8,464 bases of DNA from Gammaproteobacteria bacterium (GTDB lineage: Bacteria; Pseudomonadota; Gammaproteobacteria; Chromatiales; Chromatiaceae): assembly GCA_008080925.1 (NCBI GenBank), contig VMDJ01000144.1, positions 1 through 8,464 on the forward strand. The letters are read 5' to 3'. Every line of letters starts with the position of its first letter. Within the stretch, counting starts at the first letter, position 1. This document shows positions 7,215-8,464 of the stretch, piece by piece. The position numbers and the translations under genes were made by a program. Below the pieces are notes generated by a model, which was not told the origin of the DNA, made no database searches, and worked only from the letters and a program-made list of their open reading frames with translations.

Positions 7215-7215
7215 A

Positions 7216-7221
7216 TAGAAT
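7216..7221 (+). promoter_or_regulatory. Candidate -10 box for gdhA
   Basis: TAGAAT matches TATAAT at 5 of 6 positions and would place the transcript start near 7228, with a leader of about 23 bases. The best -35-like hexamer, TTGCCA at 7187-7192, is 23 bp away, too far for ordinary sigma70 contact, and the inverted repeat occupies the space. If real, the promoter probably depends on or is controlled by a protein bound at the repeat. Confidence 0.35.
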
Positions 7222-7239
7222 GAAATCAACAGAAGCTAG

Positions 7240-7254
7240 ATGAATCCACTATGA
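7240..7254 (+). other. Four-codon minicistron overlapping the gdhA start
   Basis: ATG AAT CCA CTA TGA encodes MNPL, and its stop overlaps the gdhA ATG in the ATGA arrangement. A weak AGAAG ribosome-site-like run (7231-7235) lies 4 bases before it, while the gdhA ATG itself has none at a normal distance. It could help bring ribosomes to gdhA by termination-reinitiation. An open frame this short also arises easily by chance. Confidence 0.25.
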
Positions 7255-8464
7255 CTTATTTTATGCCTGGCGAGAAAAACGCCAATGAGATGTTCAACTG
7301 CTACATGGAAGGCGTGATTAAACGCAATCCTGGCGAGCCCGAGTTTCATCAAGCTGTGCAAGAGTTTGCAGCGACCATTTTTCCTTTTATTGAAAACAAA
7401 CCGCATTATCAAGAGATGCGCATTATGGAGCGTCTTGCAGAACCTGATCGCGCTATCTACTTTCGCGTACCGTGGACAGATGATGCCGGCAATATACGCG
7501 TGAACCGTGGCTTTCGAGTGCAATTCAATAATTCCATTGGACCTTATAAAGGCGGCATTAGGTTCCATCCCGATGTAAATATGTCCGTGCTTAAGTTCTT
7601 AGGCTTTGAGCAAATCTTTAAGAACAGTCTGACTGGCCTACCGATGGGTGGTGGAAAAGGTGGTGCCAACTTCAACCCAAAAGGTAAGAGTGATAATGAG
7701 ATCATGCGTTTCTGTCAGTCTTTCATTACCGAGCTATACCGTCATATTGGCCCTGACACAGATGTACCAGCAGGTGACATTGGCGTAGGAAGTCGTGAAA
7801 TCGGCTTTATGTTTGGTCAATACAAACGCATTACTAATCAATTTAGCGGTGTGCTTACTGGCAAAGGTCTCCAATATGGCGGCTCTAAACTACGCACTGA
7901 AGCTACCGGCTATGGCGCCGCCATCTTCTTAAACGAGATGATGAAAGAGTCCGGTCGCTTTATTGAAGGCAAGCGTGTATCCATTTCGGGAGCCGGAAAT
8001 GTAGCCACCTATGCTGCGCAAAAAATGCTCCAGCTTGGCGCCAAGCCAATCACCCTATCCGATTCATCAGGATTCATTTACGACCCTGATGGCATTGCTG
8101 ACTACAAACTAGAATGGGTAAAAGAGCTCAAACAAGAACGCCGTGGTCGTATCAGCGAGTACGTTAAAGCATTCCCCACAGCGACCTTTCACGAAGGCCG
8201 GCCTTGGAGTGTGCCAACCGATATCGCAATGCCATGTGCAACTCAAAATGAGTTATCACTGAATGATGCAAACACCTTAATCAAGAACGGCGTAATAGCC
8301 GTCGCTGAAGGTGCCAACATGCCTTGTGAGCTCGATGCGGTGAACGCCTTCAAACAAGCCAACGTTCTATTTGGTCCCGCTAAAGCGGCCAACGCAGGTG
8401 GCGTTGGGATTTCAGGTCTTGAAATGTCACAAAATAGCACCCGTGTCAGCTGGGCCAATGGCAC
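7251..8464 (+). CDS. gdhA: Glutamate dehydrogenase, hexameric, probably NADP(H)-dependent (3' end missing)
   Basis: GdhA catalyses reversible reductive amination of 2-oxoglutarate to glutamate in the cytoplasm. The window gives 404 residues with no frame break; about 50 C-terminal residues lie beyond the edge, judging from E. coli GdhA (447). Substrate-site residues are Lys100 (GPYKGG), Lys124 (FKNS), Lys136 (PMGGGKGG) and catalytic Asp176 (VPAGDIG). The Rossmann motif GAGNVA is at 247-252, and SDSSG at 270-274 matches the E. coli NADP enzyme and not the GPDG of the NAD-dependent clostridial one. CATQNE and AEGANMP motifs are also present. The ATG at 7251 is the first possible start, since an in-frame TGA lies at 7221; it gives an N-terminus about 8 residues longer than E. 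coli. Other in-frame ATGs at 7263, 7290 and 7305 cannot be ruled out. Translation may be linked to the minicistron. Confidence 0.95.
   Translation, partial: MTYFMPGEKNANEMFNCYMEGVIKRNPGEPEFHQAVQEFAATIFPFIENKPHYQEMRIMERLAEPDRAIYFRVPWTDDAGNIRVNRGFRVQFNNSIGPYKGGIRFHPDVNMSVLKFLGFEQIFKNSLTGLPMGGGKGGANFNPKGKSDNEIMRFCQSFITELYRHIGPDTDVPAGDIGVGSREIGFMFGQYKRITNQFSGVLTGKGLQYGGSKLRTEATGYGAAIFLNEMMKESGRFIEGKRVSISGAGNVATYAAQKMLQLGAKPITLSDSSGFIYDPDGIADYKLEWVKELKQERRGRISEYVKAFPTATFHEGRPWSVPTDIAMPCATQNELSLNDANTLIKNGVIAVAEGANMPCELDAVNAFKQANVLFGPAKAANAGGVGISGLEMSQNSTRVSWANG

Noticed and set aside
7236..7568. 110-residue minus-strand frame over the start of gdhA
   Set aside because: Antisense to conserved gdhA codons, no motif, no start signal.
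8243..8464. Minus-strand open frame at the right edge
   Set aside because: It mirrors the conserved gdhA 3' region (CATQNE to SGLEM) and is explained by codon bias on the plus strand.

Overview
The window is a stretch of ordinary bacterial chromosome, almost certainly from a gammaproteobacterium. It carries a complete System I cytochrome c maturation operon in the order ccmABCDEFGHI, followed by the 5' nine-tenths of a hexameric glutamate dehydrogenase gene. The evidence for the lineage is the gammaproteobacterial ccm gene order, ccmH and ccmI as separate genes (as in Pseudomonas and Vibrio, whereas E. coli fuses them), and a GdhA close to the E. coli and Pseudomonas NADP type. Base composition looks near 50% G+C. 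I cannot name a genus.

Layout. Positions 1-45 hold the first 15 codons of a leftward gene, probably a membrane-anchored protein. It has a clear GGAG ribosome site and a perfect TATAAT on the minus strand. Positions 46-219 are the divergent control region. From 220 to 7152 the nine ccm genes are packed on the plus strand. Neighbouring genes mostly overlap by 4 or 8 bases (ccmA/B, C/D, E/F, F/G, H/I) or are separated by 2 bases (D/E, G/H), so strong translational coupling is expected. The one break is a 110-base gap between ccmB and ccmC. Positions 7153-7250 separate ccmI from gdhA and contain a perfect 8-bp inverted repeat and a candidate -10 box. gdhA starts at 7251 and runs off the right edge.

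How the genes work together. CcmA (ATPase), CcmB and CcmC (membrane proteins) and CcmD (small adaptor) load haem onto the periplasmic chaperone CcmE through a conserved His and release it. CcmF takes haem from holo-CcmE and attaches it to apocytochrome CxxCH motifs. CcmG and CcmH keep the apocytochrome cysteines reduced, and CcmI holds the apocytochrome and presents it. All the catalytic or ligand residues I looked for are present, so the pathway should work. GdhA (2-oxoglutarate + NH4+ + NADPH to glutamate) is functionally unrelated and probably has its own promoter.

I see no mobile element, CRISPR array, tRNA or rRNA, and no new multi-gene system. The points worth a second look are small and regulatory: a possible leaderless start of ccmA, the ccmB-ccmC gap, the inverted repeat before gdhA, a four-codon minicistron overlapping the gdhA start, and the divergent gene at the left edge.
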